From Acidovorax soli (GTDB lineage: Bacteria > Pseudomonadota > Gammaproteobacteria > Burkholderiales > Burkholderiaceae_C): DNA of 64,000 nucleotides. The notes beneath the pieces were generated by a model. The model worked only from the letters and a program-made list of their open reading frames with translations. It was not told where the DNA came from and ran no database searches. The position numbers were made by a program, and so were the translations under genes. Every line of letters begins with the position of its first letter. Positions within the stretch are counted from its first letter, which is position 1. The stretch is from positions 868,001 to 932,000 of the forward strand of contig NZ_JACHLK010000002.1 of NCBI RefSeq assembly GCF_014207955.1, written 5' to 3'. Below, in pieces: positions 51,025-58,859 of the stretch.

Positions 51025-51477
51025 TCACAGAAGGCGGGCGATCCTCGCAGTCAGATCAGTATCGTTGGCGATCGACTCAAGCACCTCCACAGCCTGTTGC
51101 AGTGCAGCCCACTCTGGCGGCAGTTCAACCTTCCACGAAAGGTCGCATGAAAAGTTCAGCGAGGAAATCTTCAGTTGAAAGGTCTCAGGATGTAGATAGC
51201 CAACCCGGCCTTCCGTAAAAGGGCTGATCCTTGCCGAGCAAATTGCGCTCCAAAGTGACAGGGCGAGTTCTTGTCGCAGGGGTTCGGGTTTTCCAGCGCG
51301 GACAGGCGGATATGTTGCGTGCTCCATCCAATCCATCCCATACGTCGGCCCTCTCCAGCAGCAGCCCTCAAGACAGCCGGACCTGTCATACGAGAGTTCG
51401 ACGCGCAATGCAAATCCTTGACGGTCTAGGTGCTCAGCAGCGGGCGTAGTGATCAGTTCAACAACGCAAAGATTCAT
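51025..51477 (-). CDS. Uncharacterised 150-residue protein
   Basis: MNLCVVELITTPAAEHLDRQ, then a Cys/Trp-rich middle (LEGCCWRGPTYGMDWMEHAT) and strand-like FQLKISSLNFSCDLSWKVEL before a final helix. Composition is that of a real protein, but I recognise no family and see no clear ribosome site. It starts a few bases downstream of dispersed repeat copy E, which lies in its promoter region. Similar orphan genes are typical of variable regions. Confidence 0.55.
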   Translation of the reverse strand: MNLCVVELITTPAAEHLDRQGFALRVELSYDRSGCLEGCCWRGPTYGMDWMEHATYPPVRAGKPEPLRQELALSLWSAICSARISPFTEGRVGYLHPETFQLKISSLNFSCDLSWKVELPPEWAALQQAVEVLESIANDTDLTARIARLL

Positions 51478-51482
51478 AGGCT

Positions 51483-51540
51483 GGTTAAAGTCCGCTGTTG
51501 GCCGATTGCGGTCATCCTAGCAGGGGCAGCATCGGGCCCG
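51483..51540 (-). repeat. Dispersed intergenic repeat, copy E
   Basis: On the minus strand CGGGCCCGATGCTGCCCCTG continues TAGGATGACCGCAATCGGCC. Matches copy C at 40 of 53 positions. It immediately precedes the gene ending at 51477. Confidence 0.7.
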
Positions 51541-51746
51541 AAGGCGACGTTGAGCACAACGTTCCAATCCGGGCATTTGTTCTGCCTGCGGGGCAAACTT
51601 GAGCGCCGCCCCCCTGCCTTTGCACGTGCGCAGGCTATAGTTTGCTCCGCTGAAGCTTGCGGGGTTTGCCGGAATCTTTGTACCTTGAGGTTCCCACCGC
51701 CCTGCGCTTGCAAACCCAGGCTTCAAACCGCTTTCAGGAGGAAACA

Positions 51747-51818
51747 GTGCCCAGGATATTCCGCTCGGTCCAGTTTGTCCCACAAATCCTGCGGGATGCA
51801 TCGCGCCACGCCCCATGA
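51747..51818 (+). CDS. 23-residue leader peptide coupled to next gene
   Basis: A GTG preceded by a full AGGAGG (51737-51742) opens a frame MPRIFRSVQFVPQILRDASR-HAP whose stop overlaps the next ATG (51815) by four bases (ATGA). The next gene has no good ribosome site of its own, so this small frame probably delivers ribosomes to it. Function beyond coupling unknown. Confidence 0.55.
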   Translation: MPRIFRSVQFVPQILRDASRHAP

Positions 51819-52384
51819 GTGCTGATCAGTTGCAGGCGCTTGAAAACAGAGCCTACGCCAGTTGGGAACTTGGTGAACTCCTGGAGGCGGCCGAACTGTT
51901 CATTGCAGCCGAGCGTCTCGAGAGCGAACTCGCCTCCACAAGAGGTCCATTCGCAAAGGCAAACCGAAGCATCCTGCACAGGGCTCGCGGAGCTTACTGC
52001 CTCTGGGATGCTGGAGAGTTCGAGCGTGCTCGCCCCATCCTGTACGCGGTCGCTCTCTTCGATTGGAAGCAAGGTCGGCTGTGGGGCGACCGCCATGATG
52101 CTGAAAAGGCTTACTCGAGGCTCGTCTTGGAGGCGGCGGCCAGTGGAAACGAGGATAGTTTCAGCGCGCTTTGGGTTGCCGCCTCTGCCCGCGGCCGGGA
52201 GCTTGACTATCCTTTCCCGACCATCGTTCCTGTGCAGAAGAAGCTTCTGGCCGCTGCATTGGCCCTCAGGAGGAAGGACGTGTGCCAAGATATTCTGGCG
52301 AATCTGAATGCAAAACTGCTGGCGAAGCACCACGACCTTCAGTTGTTGAAGGCCCAGGCAGAGGCGTTGTGCAGTGAGGCGTGA
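51815..52384 (+). CDS. Uncharacterised 189-residue helical protein
   Basis: All-helical, TPR-like: LENRAYASWELGELLEAAEL, FIAAERLESELASTRGPFAK, RARGAYCLWDAGEFERARPI, LEAAASGNEDSFSALWVAAS. No signal peptide. The family is unknown to me; small helical proteins of this type are often immunity or adaptor proteins in variable loci, which is only a guess. Coupled to the 23-residue leader frame. Confidence 0.65.
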   Translation: MSADQLQALENRAYASWELGELLEAAELFIAAERLESELASTRGPFAKANRSILHRARGAYCLWDAGEFERARPILYAVALFDWKQGRLWGDRHDAEKAYSRLVLEAAASGNEDSFSALWVAASARGRELDYPFPTIVPVQKKLLAAALALRRKDVCQDILANLNAKLLAKHHDLQLLKAQAEALCSEA

Positions 52385-52506
52385 CGAGCCAGTCAACGCC
52401 GACGCCCCGGGGCGCCCTCCCCCTGCGTCAGCTATTTTGCAATGGCGATGTTTCGGTTTCGCGCTCCCGAAAAGAACTCCGAAGTAGCACTGCCCGCCAC
52501 GACGGC

Positions 52507-52890
52507 TCATGCTGCGGCGATGGCCTCGATCTCCAGCAGCCAGGCCTCGTCGTAGATGCCGGCGATGATGACCGTGAGCGCTGGCGCGTGGCTTCCCAGC
52601 GCGCGTCGCCGCGCGGCGCCGTTCTCCTCGGCGTACTGGCGCGAGGAGAGGAACGTAGTGACCTTCACCAGGTTCGCCACGCCCATGCCGGCCGCATCGA
52701 GCTGGGCCAGGATGTGCTTCCACACCAGATCGGCCTGCTGCGCGAAGTTGGCGGGCACCACACCGGCCCGGTCGATCGGAATCTGCCCGCTGATGACCAG
52801 CCAGCGCGTGGCGCCCTGCACGTCCAGCGCTTGGGAGTAGCTGCCGGAAGGGGATGGGCCATGGGGCGAGTTGACGGGGGTGGATTGCAT
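52507..52890 (-). CDS. RidA/YjgF-family protein lacking the catalytic Arg
   Basis: 127 residues from the ATG at 52890; the longer frame begins in a Cys-rich stretch with no family match. Motifs: YSQALDVQGATRWLVISGQI, ADLVWKHILAQLDAAGMGVA, LVKVTTFLSSRQYAEEN, and the end LLEIEAIAAA. Where RidA has the substrate-binding Arg (P-A-R), this has HAPALTVIIAG, that is Leu. Deaminase activity is therefore unlikely. Transcribed alone on the minus strand. Confidence 0.85.
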   Translation of the reverse strand: MQSTPVNSPHGPSPSGSYSQALDVQGATRWLVISGQIPIDRAGVVPANFAQQADLVWKHILAQLDAAGMGVANLVKVTTFLSSRQYAEENGAARRRALGSHAPALTVIIAGIYDEAWLLEIEAIAAA

Positions 52891-53117
52891 GGGTGGATGT
52901 CTCCAGCTGCAGCCATGGCCGCATGGGTGCGATTCAACAGATACTCGGCCAGCGGATGCGCACATTGTGCGGTGTTGACTCCACCGGGCCAGAACAAAAT
53001 TGGCGGCCTTGGGGGCGGCAATCCTGTCCTGAAAAGACCGTCAGCAGGCCCTAAGATGCGCGTTGCTGCGTCCTGCATCCCCTCCCAGGGACACTGCTTG
53101 TACCGCGATGCGACTTT

Positions 53118-54179
53118 GTGCCGCTCTTTCAGCCCCAGATAGCCGTGAGCCTCGCCCCCGACCAACTCCATCCCCGCATCGCGGGTTACAGCGTCATCGA
53201 CTGCGAGATCAAGAACCGCGACATTCTGTACTTGCTGGTGCGTGAAGACTGCACGCAGCGGTCTAGCTGGCACGACTCGATGCAAGCGCCTGGCGAAGGG
53301 CGGCTGGCCAAGCGCCTGCTGGGCCTGGGTGTGAAAAGCCCGGACGAGCCCAAGATGAGCGTGACCCACCTCACCGGCCTGGGTCGGAGCATGTGCGGCG
53401 TGGCTTTTGCGCCCGAGGAGAAGGTCGTCGTGCTCGACAGCTCTGCCCGGGGTTGGTCGCCTGCGGCCGGATCGTCGGGGTTCGAGGGCCCCATCCCTCC
53501 CGCCCGCGAAGGGGGCATCCATCGCGGTGGCCTGACCCGGTTGAAAAGCTTTGGCGGCCATCTGCTGGCCTGCAACAGTGCGCGCCAGGTGTTCGTGCGC
53601 ACCGCGCCCGGGGCCTGGAGCCTGGTTGGCGATGCCATGCCGGAGCCGGCCGAACACACCATCAGCTTCGCGGACTTCGATGGTTTCGGCCCGGACGAGC
53701 TGTATGCCGTGGGTGACCCGGGGGATGTCTGGCATCTGTCCGGCGGCACCTGGAAGCGGCTCAAGTTTCCCAGCGACTGGGGGCTGTCCGCCGTGTGCTG
53801 TGCGGGCGACGGCAATGTCTATGTCGCTGCGGGCAAGCACCTCTTTCGGCGCCAGGGCAGCCAATGGGCCATGCTGGCCAGCCAGGCGCAGACGGCCCTG
53901 CCCATCAAGGACCTCGTCTGGCACGAGAACACCCTGTGGGCCACCGGCAACCATGGTGTGTGGGTGCTGAAGAACGACTGCCTGGTCGATGCCGATGTGC
54001 CTGCCGACATCAGAAGCTGTGTCGGCAACCTGGCCGTGCGCGACGGTGCCATGCTGCTGGCGGGAGATGGCGGCGCCGCCATGCACCGGGATGGCCAATG
54101 GACCCTCCTCTTCCATGACCATGCGGTGCGCCAGTGGCTTGCGAGCCACCGGGATGAGGTCTGGGCGCCGCCGAAGTAA
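53118..54179 (+). CDS. Uncharacterised beta-propeller-like protein (GTG start)
   Basis: 353 residues; GTG at 53118, with another GTG at 53145 as alternative; neither has a good ribosome site. Repeated strand blocks about 40-50 residues apart: SFADFDGFGPDELYAVGDPG, DVWHLSGGTWKRLKFPSDWG, NVYVAAGKHLFRRQGSQWAM, DLVWHENTLWATGNHGVWVL, LAVRDGAMLLAGDGGAAMHR. This is a propeller with Trp-containing blades. No signal peptide. Similar in style to the 469-residue protein at 5165-6574, but not obviously homologous. Function unknown. Confidence 0.7.
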   Translation: MPLFQPQIAVSLAPDQLHPRIAGYSVIDCEIKNRDILYLLVREDCTQRSSWHDSMQAPGEGRLAKRLLGLGVKSPDEPKMSVTHLTGLGRSMCGVAFAPEEKVVVLDSSARGWSPAAGSSGFEGPIPPAREGGIHRGGLTRLKSFGGHLLACNSARQVFVRTAPGAWSLVGDAMPEPAEHTISFADFDGFGPDELYAVGDPGDVWHLSGGTWKRLKFPSDWGLSAVCCAGDGNVYVAAGKHLFRRQGSQWAMLASQAQTALPIKDLVWHENTLWATGNHGVWVLKNDCLVDADVPADIRSCVGNLAVRDGAMLLAGDGGAAMHRDGQWTLLFHDHAVRQWLASHRDEVWAPPK

Positions 54180-54192
54180 CGGGGCAAGTCGG

Positions 54193-54588
54193 TTACGCGG
54201 CCTGCGTTGCCTGGGCCTGAGCCGCCGGCCTGGAAAAGACATTCACCAAACTGCCATCGGGATCACGCAACAGGGCCGAACGATTGCCCCAGGGCATCAC
54301 CGTGGTGGGCATCACGAGCTCGGCAGCCCCCGCCATGCGCGCCAGGGCACCCTCTACATCGGCCACTTCGAACTCCAGGATGGCAGAGCGGTTCGATGCC
54401 GCCGTGGCGGCGCCCTGGTTGAACATCTGCACCAGGCGCTCTTCGGAAATCGCCAGCGTCGCGCCGTCGAGCCGCACTTCGGCAAAGCCATCGGCCAGGC
54501 GCGTGGCGGCGGTGCCCGACAGGCGGGAATAGAAGGCCAGCAGGGCCTCGAACTGCTGGGTGACGAGGCGAACGGATGCAAACTTCAT
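54193..54588 (-). CDS. VOC (glyoxalase/dioxygenase superfamily) protein
   Basis: 131 residues from the ATG at 54588 (AAGGAG upstream). Pattern of a VOC domain: FASVRLVTQQFEALLAFYSR, LEFEVADVEGALARMAGAAE, PWGNRSALLRDPDGSLVNVF. The usual metal-binding His and Glu are not all apparent, so it may not be catalytic. Downstream of and co-oriented with the WYL regulator, 43 bp apart, so probably its target. Confidence 0.85.
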   Translation of the reverse strand: MKFASVRLVTQQFEALLAFYSRLSGTAATRLADGFAEVRLDGATLAISEERLVQMFNQGAATAASNRSAILEFEVADVEGALARMAGAAELVMPTTVMPWGNRSALLRDPDGSLVNVFSRPAAQAQATQAA

Positions 54589-54630
54589 GGCAACAAGCTC
54601 CTTGCTGGGGTTCAAAAGAAAGGAGCGAGC

Positions 54631-55356
54631 TTAGGAAGGCATGGTGCCAAATTCTGGCAGTATCGTGCGGCCACTGTCGCGCACCCGTTGGTGCCAGGTT
54701 TTGAGCAAGGTCTGGCGGCGCTGGGGGTAGCGTGCATCGAGCACCTCGGCCTGCGCAATGCGGTCGCAGCGGAAGTTGCGGAAATCGCCGCGCAGCTCGC
54801 ACCAGGCCGACAGCACGCGCGCCTCGTCGAAATACACCAGCGCAAACGGCCAGACCACGCGCTCGGACTGCGTGCCCTGCGGGTCACGGTAGACGATGCG
54901 CAGCTTGTGCTCGGCCCGGATGGCGGCACGCAGGCGGTCTTGCGCCACCACCGTGGCAGGCGAGGGCTTGGGGCGCGCGCCCACCAGCACGGCCGATGCC
55001 TCCAGCTCACGGCGCAAGGGGGCCGGCAGCACTGCACCGATCTTGGCCATGGCATCGCGTGCGCCGCCCGCAAGGCCCACGTCGCCTCGGTCCGCCACCC
55101 AGCGCAGGCCCAGGGCCAGGGCCTCGATCTCTTCGGGGGTGAACATCAGCGGCGGGAGCATGTAGCCCGGCTGCATGACATAGCCCACACCCGGCGCCCC
55201 TTCGATCATGGCGCCCTGCGATTGCAAGGTGGCGATGTCGCGGTACAAGGTGCGCAGGCTGATGTCCAGGGCCGCGGCCAGCGCCTGGCCGCTCATGGGG
55301 CGGCTGTGGCGGCGCAGGACCTGCAGCAGGGCGAGTAGGCGTTCGGAGCGGGACAT
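54631..55356 (-). CDS. WYL-domain transcriptional regulator (YafY-like)
   Basis: 241 residues. N-terminal HTH of the HTH_11 type (RSERLLALLQVLRRHSRPMS, LAAALDISLRTLYRDIATLQ), then a WYL domain: VVWPFALVYFDEARVLSAWC, ELRGDFRNFRCDRI. WYL domains bind nucleic acid or ligand signals. Organised with the VOC gene; likely autoregulatory and regulator of it. Confidence 0.92.
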   Translation of the reverse strand: MSRSERLLALLQVLRRHSRPMSGQALAAALDISLRTLYRDIATLQSQGAMIEGAPGVGYVMQPGYMLPPLMFTPEEIEALALGLRWVADRGDVGLAGGARDAMAKIGAVLPAPLRRELEASAVLVGARPKPSPATVVAQDRLRAAIRAEHKLRIVYRDPQGTQSERVVWPFALVYFDEARVLSAWCELRGDFRNFRCDRIAQAEVLDARYPQRRQTLLKTWHQRVRDSGRTILPEFGTMPS

Positions 55357-55447
55357 GGGCTGATGGTAGCCAGGCCGGCCCGCTCAGCGCGACGGAGTCA
55401 GGCAGCGTGGCGCTTGTTCCACAGACCTGCCGAGGTGGCGGGCAAGC

Positions 55448-55843
55448 TCACGTCGCCCCCTCCACCGAAACCCTCTCGAACGCGGGCTCCTGCGCGATGA
55501 GGCCATGGAAGAAGCCAAAGCACGGGTCGCTGGCGCCAGCCATCTTGGCCTTGCCCAGCACGCGCTCCTTGAGCGAGCGGTGCTTGGTGAGCGACAGCAC
55601 CCATTCGTGCTTGCCGTCTTCGCCCTCGTTGGCGGCGGCGCCGACCATGTAGGTGCGGCCCTCCCAGCTCACATGCGCGTACCAGCCCCAGTCTTCGGCG
55701 TCGGCATCGGTCATGTCCAGATGGGCGGGCACGCGCGTGCGCAGCCATTCAAGCAGCGAGTGGCCCCGGATGGGGTTGATGGGGTTTTCGGGCTCCAGCG
55801 AGACGTCGAAGAGCCGGGTGTGGAAGTGGATGGCAGGTTCCAT
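55448..55843 (-). CDS. Uncharacterised 131-residue protein
   Basis: From the ATG at 55843: MEPAIHFHTRLFDVSLEPEN, then ADAEDWGWYAHVSWEGRTYM, HEWVLSLTKHRSLKERVLGK and FGFFHGLIAQEPAFERVSVE. It is a compact alpha/beta protein without signal peptide. I believe similar proteins occur across Comamonadaceae, but the function is unknown. A longer frame upstream is not supported. Confidence 0.7.
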   Translation of the reverse strand: MEPAIHFHTRLFDVSLEPENPINPIRGHSLLEWLRTRVPAHLDMTDADAEDWGWYAHVSWEGRTYMVGAAANEGEDGKHEWVLSLTKHRSLKERVLGKAKMAGASDPCFGFFHGLIAQEPAFERVSVEGAT

Positions 55844-56023
55844 GGATGGGCAAATGGGCGGCAGGACGGGCCAGGCACTGGGAGCGAGCGTATCACCGGC
55901 GCGTGACCTCTCCAACCGAATTTTGCCCAGGCCCACAAGCCCAGGCCGTTGGACCTGCGTACCATGCGCCCTGCCGCAGAGCGATCAGGACGACAACCAC
56001 AATTGCAGGAGACAGGCGCCACC

Positions 56024-57073
56024 ATGCAGGCCCACCCCACCACGAGCCCGCCTCCACCACGGGCAGCCCCGGCCCTGGAGCCCTTGCGCGCGCTGAGCGC
56101 CAGCCTGCTGCAGTTGGCCGCGCTGGCGCGCACCGCGCCGCCCGAGGGCTTGCTGCTGCAGGCGCTCCAGATGCTGCGCGGCACGCTGGTGGACTTTGAC
56201 ACCGCCTGGTGGGGCGAGGTGTCGGCCGGCGATGCCGGTGCGCCGCCGCGCAACTGGCTGCATGGCAGCATCGGCCTGGCCAAGGGCTTTGCCGCGGAGT
56301 GGAATGCGCTGGCCATGGCCGACCTCTTCGCCCAGCAGTCCATGGACCAGTTGGGCGTGGTGCTGCGCGAGAGCGCCGACGACATGCCCCCGCAAGGTGT
56401 GGAACAGGGCGTGGAGATACCGCCGGACATCGATGCCTTCTGCCGCCGCCACGGGCTGTACCACTGCATGGCGATCACCGTGGCCATGCCGAAGAGCGGT
56501 CTGATGTTCTTCGTGAGCATGTACCGCGGCCCGGGCCGGCCGAACTTCACGGACACGGAGGCAGCGCTGTTCGGCGAGTTCGTGCCCCACCTGCTCGCCC
56601 ACTGGCAGCACCGGCTGGAGCAGTTGCAGACGGCCCCCGCAGGCAATGGCCCGTGGGACAGCTATGCCCTGGCCGATGGTGCCGGCCAACTGCTCTTCGT
56701 CGGCCTGCGCGTGGGGCGGGCGCTGCAGGCGGCGTACCCCGACTGGTCGGGCACCGCCCTGCCGGCCGCGCTGCTCGGTGCCCTGCCCGCAACGCTGCCG
56801 GGCAGCCTGGCGCTGGGCCGGGCCTGCCGGCTGCGGCTGGAAGCCTGCGGGCCGCTGCTGGCGATCAGCATGCCGTCGCCGCACGACAGCAAGCCGCCGC
56901 TGGCCCCGCGCGAGCTGAGCGCGGCCACGCTGTACGCGCACGGCCAGTCGTACAAAGACATTGCCACCACCCTGGGCCTGACGCCAGCCACGGTGCGCAC
57001 CTACCTGCGCAGCGCCTACGCGCAACTGGGGGTGCGCAACAAGGTGGAACTGGTGGCCGCACTCCGACGGTAG
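56024..57073 (+). CDS. LuxR-family transcriptional regulator
   Basis: 349 residues from the ATG at 56024 (GGAGACAGG upstream). The C-terminal LuxR HTH reads LAPRELSAATLYAHGQSYKD, IATTLGLTPATVRTYLRSAY, AQLGVRNKVELV. The N-terminal 270 residues are helical with no receiver aspartate, so a ligand-sensing type. It lies just before a tannase-like gene, with a perfect inverted repeat between, suggesting it regulates that gene. Confidence 0.88.
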   Translation: MQAHPTTSPPPPRAAPALEPLRALSASLLQLAALARTAPPEGLLLQALQMLRGTLVDFDTAWWGEVSAGDAGAPPRNWLHGSIGLAKGFAAEWNALAMADLFAQQSMDQLGVVLRESADDMPPQGVEQGVEIPPDIDAFCRRHGLYHCMAITVAMPKSGLMFFVSMYRGPGRPNFTDTEAALFGEFVPHLLAHWQHRLEQLQTAPAGNGPWDSYALADGAGQLLFVGLRVGRALQAAYPDWSGTALPAALLGALPATLPGSLALGRACRLRLEACGPLLAISMPSPHDSKPPLAPRELSAATLYAHGQSYKDIATTLGLTPATVRTYLRSAYAQLGVRNKVELVAALRR

Positions 57074-57106
57074 CAGGCTGCGCGGCTGGCCGGGTGTTTT
57101 CCCTGT

Positions 57107-57126
57107 CCCTCTGCATTTGCAGAGGG
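57107..57126. promoter_or_regulatory. Perfect inverted repeat before the tannase-like gene
   Basis: CCCTCTGCA-TT-TGCAGAGGG has 9-bp perfect arms, 34 bp after the LuxR stop and 84 bp before the next start. It may be the operator of the tannase-like gene or a hairpin terminator of the LuxR gene. Confidence 0.5.
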
Positions 57127-57209
57127 CGCGGAGCGCCTGCCCGTCCCTATCGTTGCGCCCGGAGCCGACAGGCTTCGCAAGATCCAAGCAACAACAGGAG
57201 ACGCATCCC

Positions 57210-58835
57210 ATGTTTTCGACCCCACCGACCGCCGGCACGGCCAGCGGCCGCCCTGCCCTGCTCGCCGCCAGCCTGGCCGCGCTGGCCGCCCTCGCGCTCA
57301 CCGCCTGCAGCGGCAGCGACAGCAGCGCGCCCGCCGCCAGCCAGCCGCTGGCCCAGGCCTGCCCGACCTACCGCACGGCCGCCCTGCCTCATGGCGCGAG
57401 CATCACCCGCACCGAGTTGCGCGCGGCCGAGGGCCTGCTGCCCGAGGTGTGCATCGTGCGCGGCGAGATCGTCTCCTCGCCCCAGTCCACCATCCACTGG
57501 GCGGTGGAGCTGCCCGCGGGCACGGTGTGGAACGGCAAGACGCTGACGGTGGGCGGCGGCGCGTTCGACGGCTTCATCCCCACCGACGACCCGTGGTACC
57601 AGCACATCATCGGCACCTCGGCCCACAGCTATGTGAAGATGAGCTCCGACTCGGGCCACCTGGCGCCCGGCTTTGCCTGGGGCGCGAGCGACGTGGCGCT
57701 GCGCAACCATGCCTTCGACGCCAACCACTTCGTGCTGGAGGTTGGCACGGCCATTGCCGCCGACTTCTACGGCAAGCGGCCCACGCGCCGCTACCACATC
57801 GGCCATTCCAACGGCGGGCGCTCGGCCCTGGCGGCCACGCAGAACTACCCCAAGGACTACGACGGCGTGGTGGCCATGGAGCCCGCCATCAGCCAGCAGG
57901 CGCACCAGACCAACCTGGGGCCCACGCTGCTGCGCCATGTCTTTTCCAAGCCCGAGAACTGGCTGAGCCCGGCCAAGATCGCGCTCTACGCCAAGGCTGA
58001 AACCGCAGCCTGCGACGCGCTGGACGGCCTGGCGGACGGCATCATCGGCAATGTGGCCGCGTGCAACTATATGCCCACGGACCTGCTGTGCAAGGGGGCG
58101 GACAGCGACCACTGCCTGACGGCCGGGCAGATCGAATCCATCCGCCTGATTTACGCGAACAAGGACGTGCCGGTGACCCTGTCGCAGGGCGCGCGCGGCT
58201 ACCCCGGCTTTGGCCGTGGCGGCGCGGCCACGTCCGACTGGGAGGCCTACGTGTTCGGCCCCGGCTTTGCGGCGCGCGACTCGTTCAACTACATGGCCGC
58301 GCTGGCCGCCGCGCGCCTGGTGGAAGGCAACCCGGCCGCCGACCTGCTGGCCCACGACCCCACGCTCTACCAGGCCCAGTACCTGCGCCTGGCCAACCAG
58401 ATCGATGCCACCAACCCCGACCTGGCGGCCTTTGCCGACCAGGGCGGCAAGCTGCTCATCTGGTACGGCATGGGCGATGCCTGCGTGTCGGTGTACCGCA
58501 CGGCCGAGTACCTGGACAGCGTGCGCCAGCGCCTGGGCGCCGGCAAGGTGCAGGGCTTTGCGCGCATGCTCACTTCACCCTCCATCGGCCACAACCTCGA
58601 TGGCCCGGGCACCGACCCGGTGAGCATCGACCTGCTGGCCGCCATGGACGCCTGGGTGGAGCGCGGCAGCGCGCCCGACAGGCTGGTGGCCACGCGCTAC
58701 GAGCCCGCCGACCCGCGCATGGGCCCGCAGACCCCGGTGCTCAAGCGCCCGGTGTGCGAGTACCCGAAGTTCCCGCGCTATGACGGCAAGGGAGACCCGG
58801 CGAAAGCGGAGAGCTTCAGCTGCTCGGCGGTATAA
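57210..58835 (+). CDS. Tannase/feruloyl-esterase family lipoprotein
   Basis: 541 residues from the ATG at 57210 (AACAGGAG upstream). Lipoprotein signal with lipobox LTAC (Cys33). The fold is tannase-like: nucleophile Ser in RRYHIGHSNGGRSALAATQN, a calcium-binding-like loop in CDALDGLADGIIGNVAACNY, catalytic Asp in IWYGMGDACVSVYR and His in SPSIGHNLDGPG. It should hydrolyse aromatic (feruloyl, galloyl or related) esters outside the cytoplasm. Downstream of a LuxR-type regulator. Confidence 0.92.
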   Translation: MFSTPPTAGTASGRPALLAASLAALAALALTACSGSDSSAPAASQPLAQACPTYRTAALPHGASITRTELRAAEGLLPEVCIVRGEIVSSPQSTIHWAVELPAGTVWNGKTLTVGGGAFDGFIPTDDPWYQHIIGTSAHSYVKMSSDSGHLAPGFAWGASDVALRNHAFDANHFVLEVGTAIAADFYGKRPTRRYHIGHSNGGRSALAATQNYPKDYDGVVAMEPAISQQAHQTNLGPTLLRHVFSKPENWLSPAKIALYAKAETAACDALDGLADGIIGNVAACNYMPTDLLCKGADSDHCLTAGQIESIRLIYANKDVPVTLSQGARGYPGFGRGGAATSDWEAYVFGPGFAARDSFNYMAALAAARLVEGNPAADLLAHDPTLYQAQYLRLANQIDATNPDLAAFADQGGKLLIWYGMGDACVSVYRTAEYLDSVRQRLGAGKVQGFARMLTSPSIGHNLDGPGTDPVSIDLLAAMDAWVERGSAPDRLVATRYEPADPRMGPQTPVLKRPVCEYPKFPRYDGKGDPAKAESFSCSAV

Positions 58836-58859
58836 GCAGGCCGCGGCGCCGGGCGGCCG

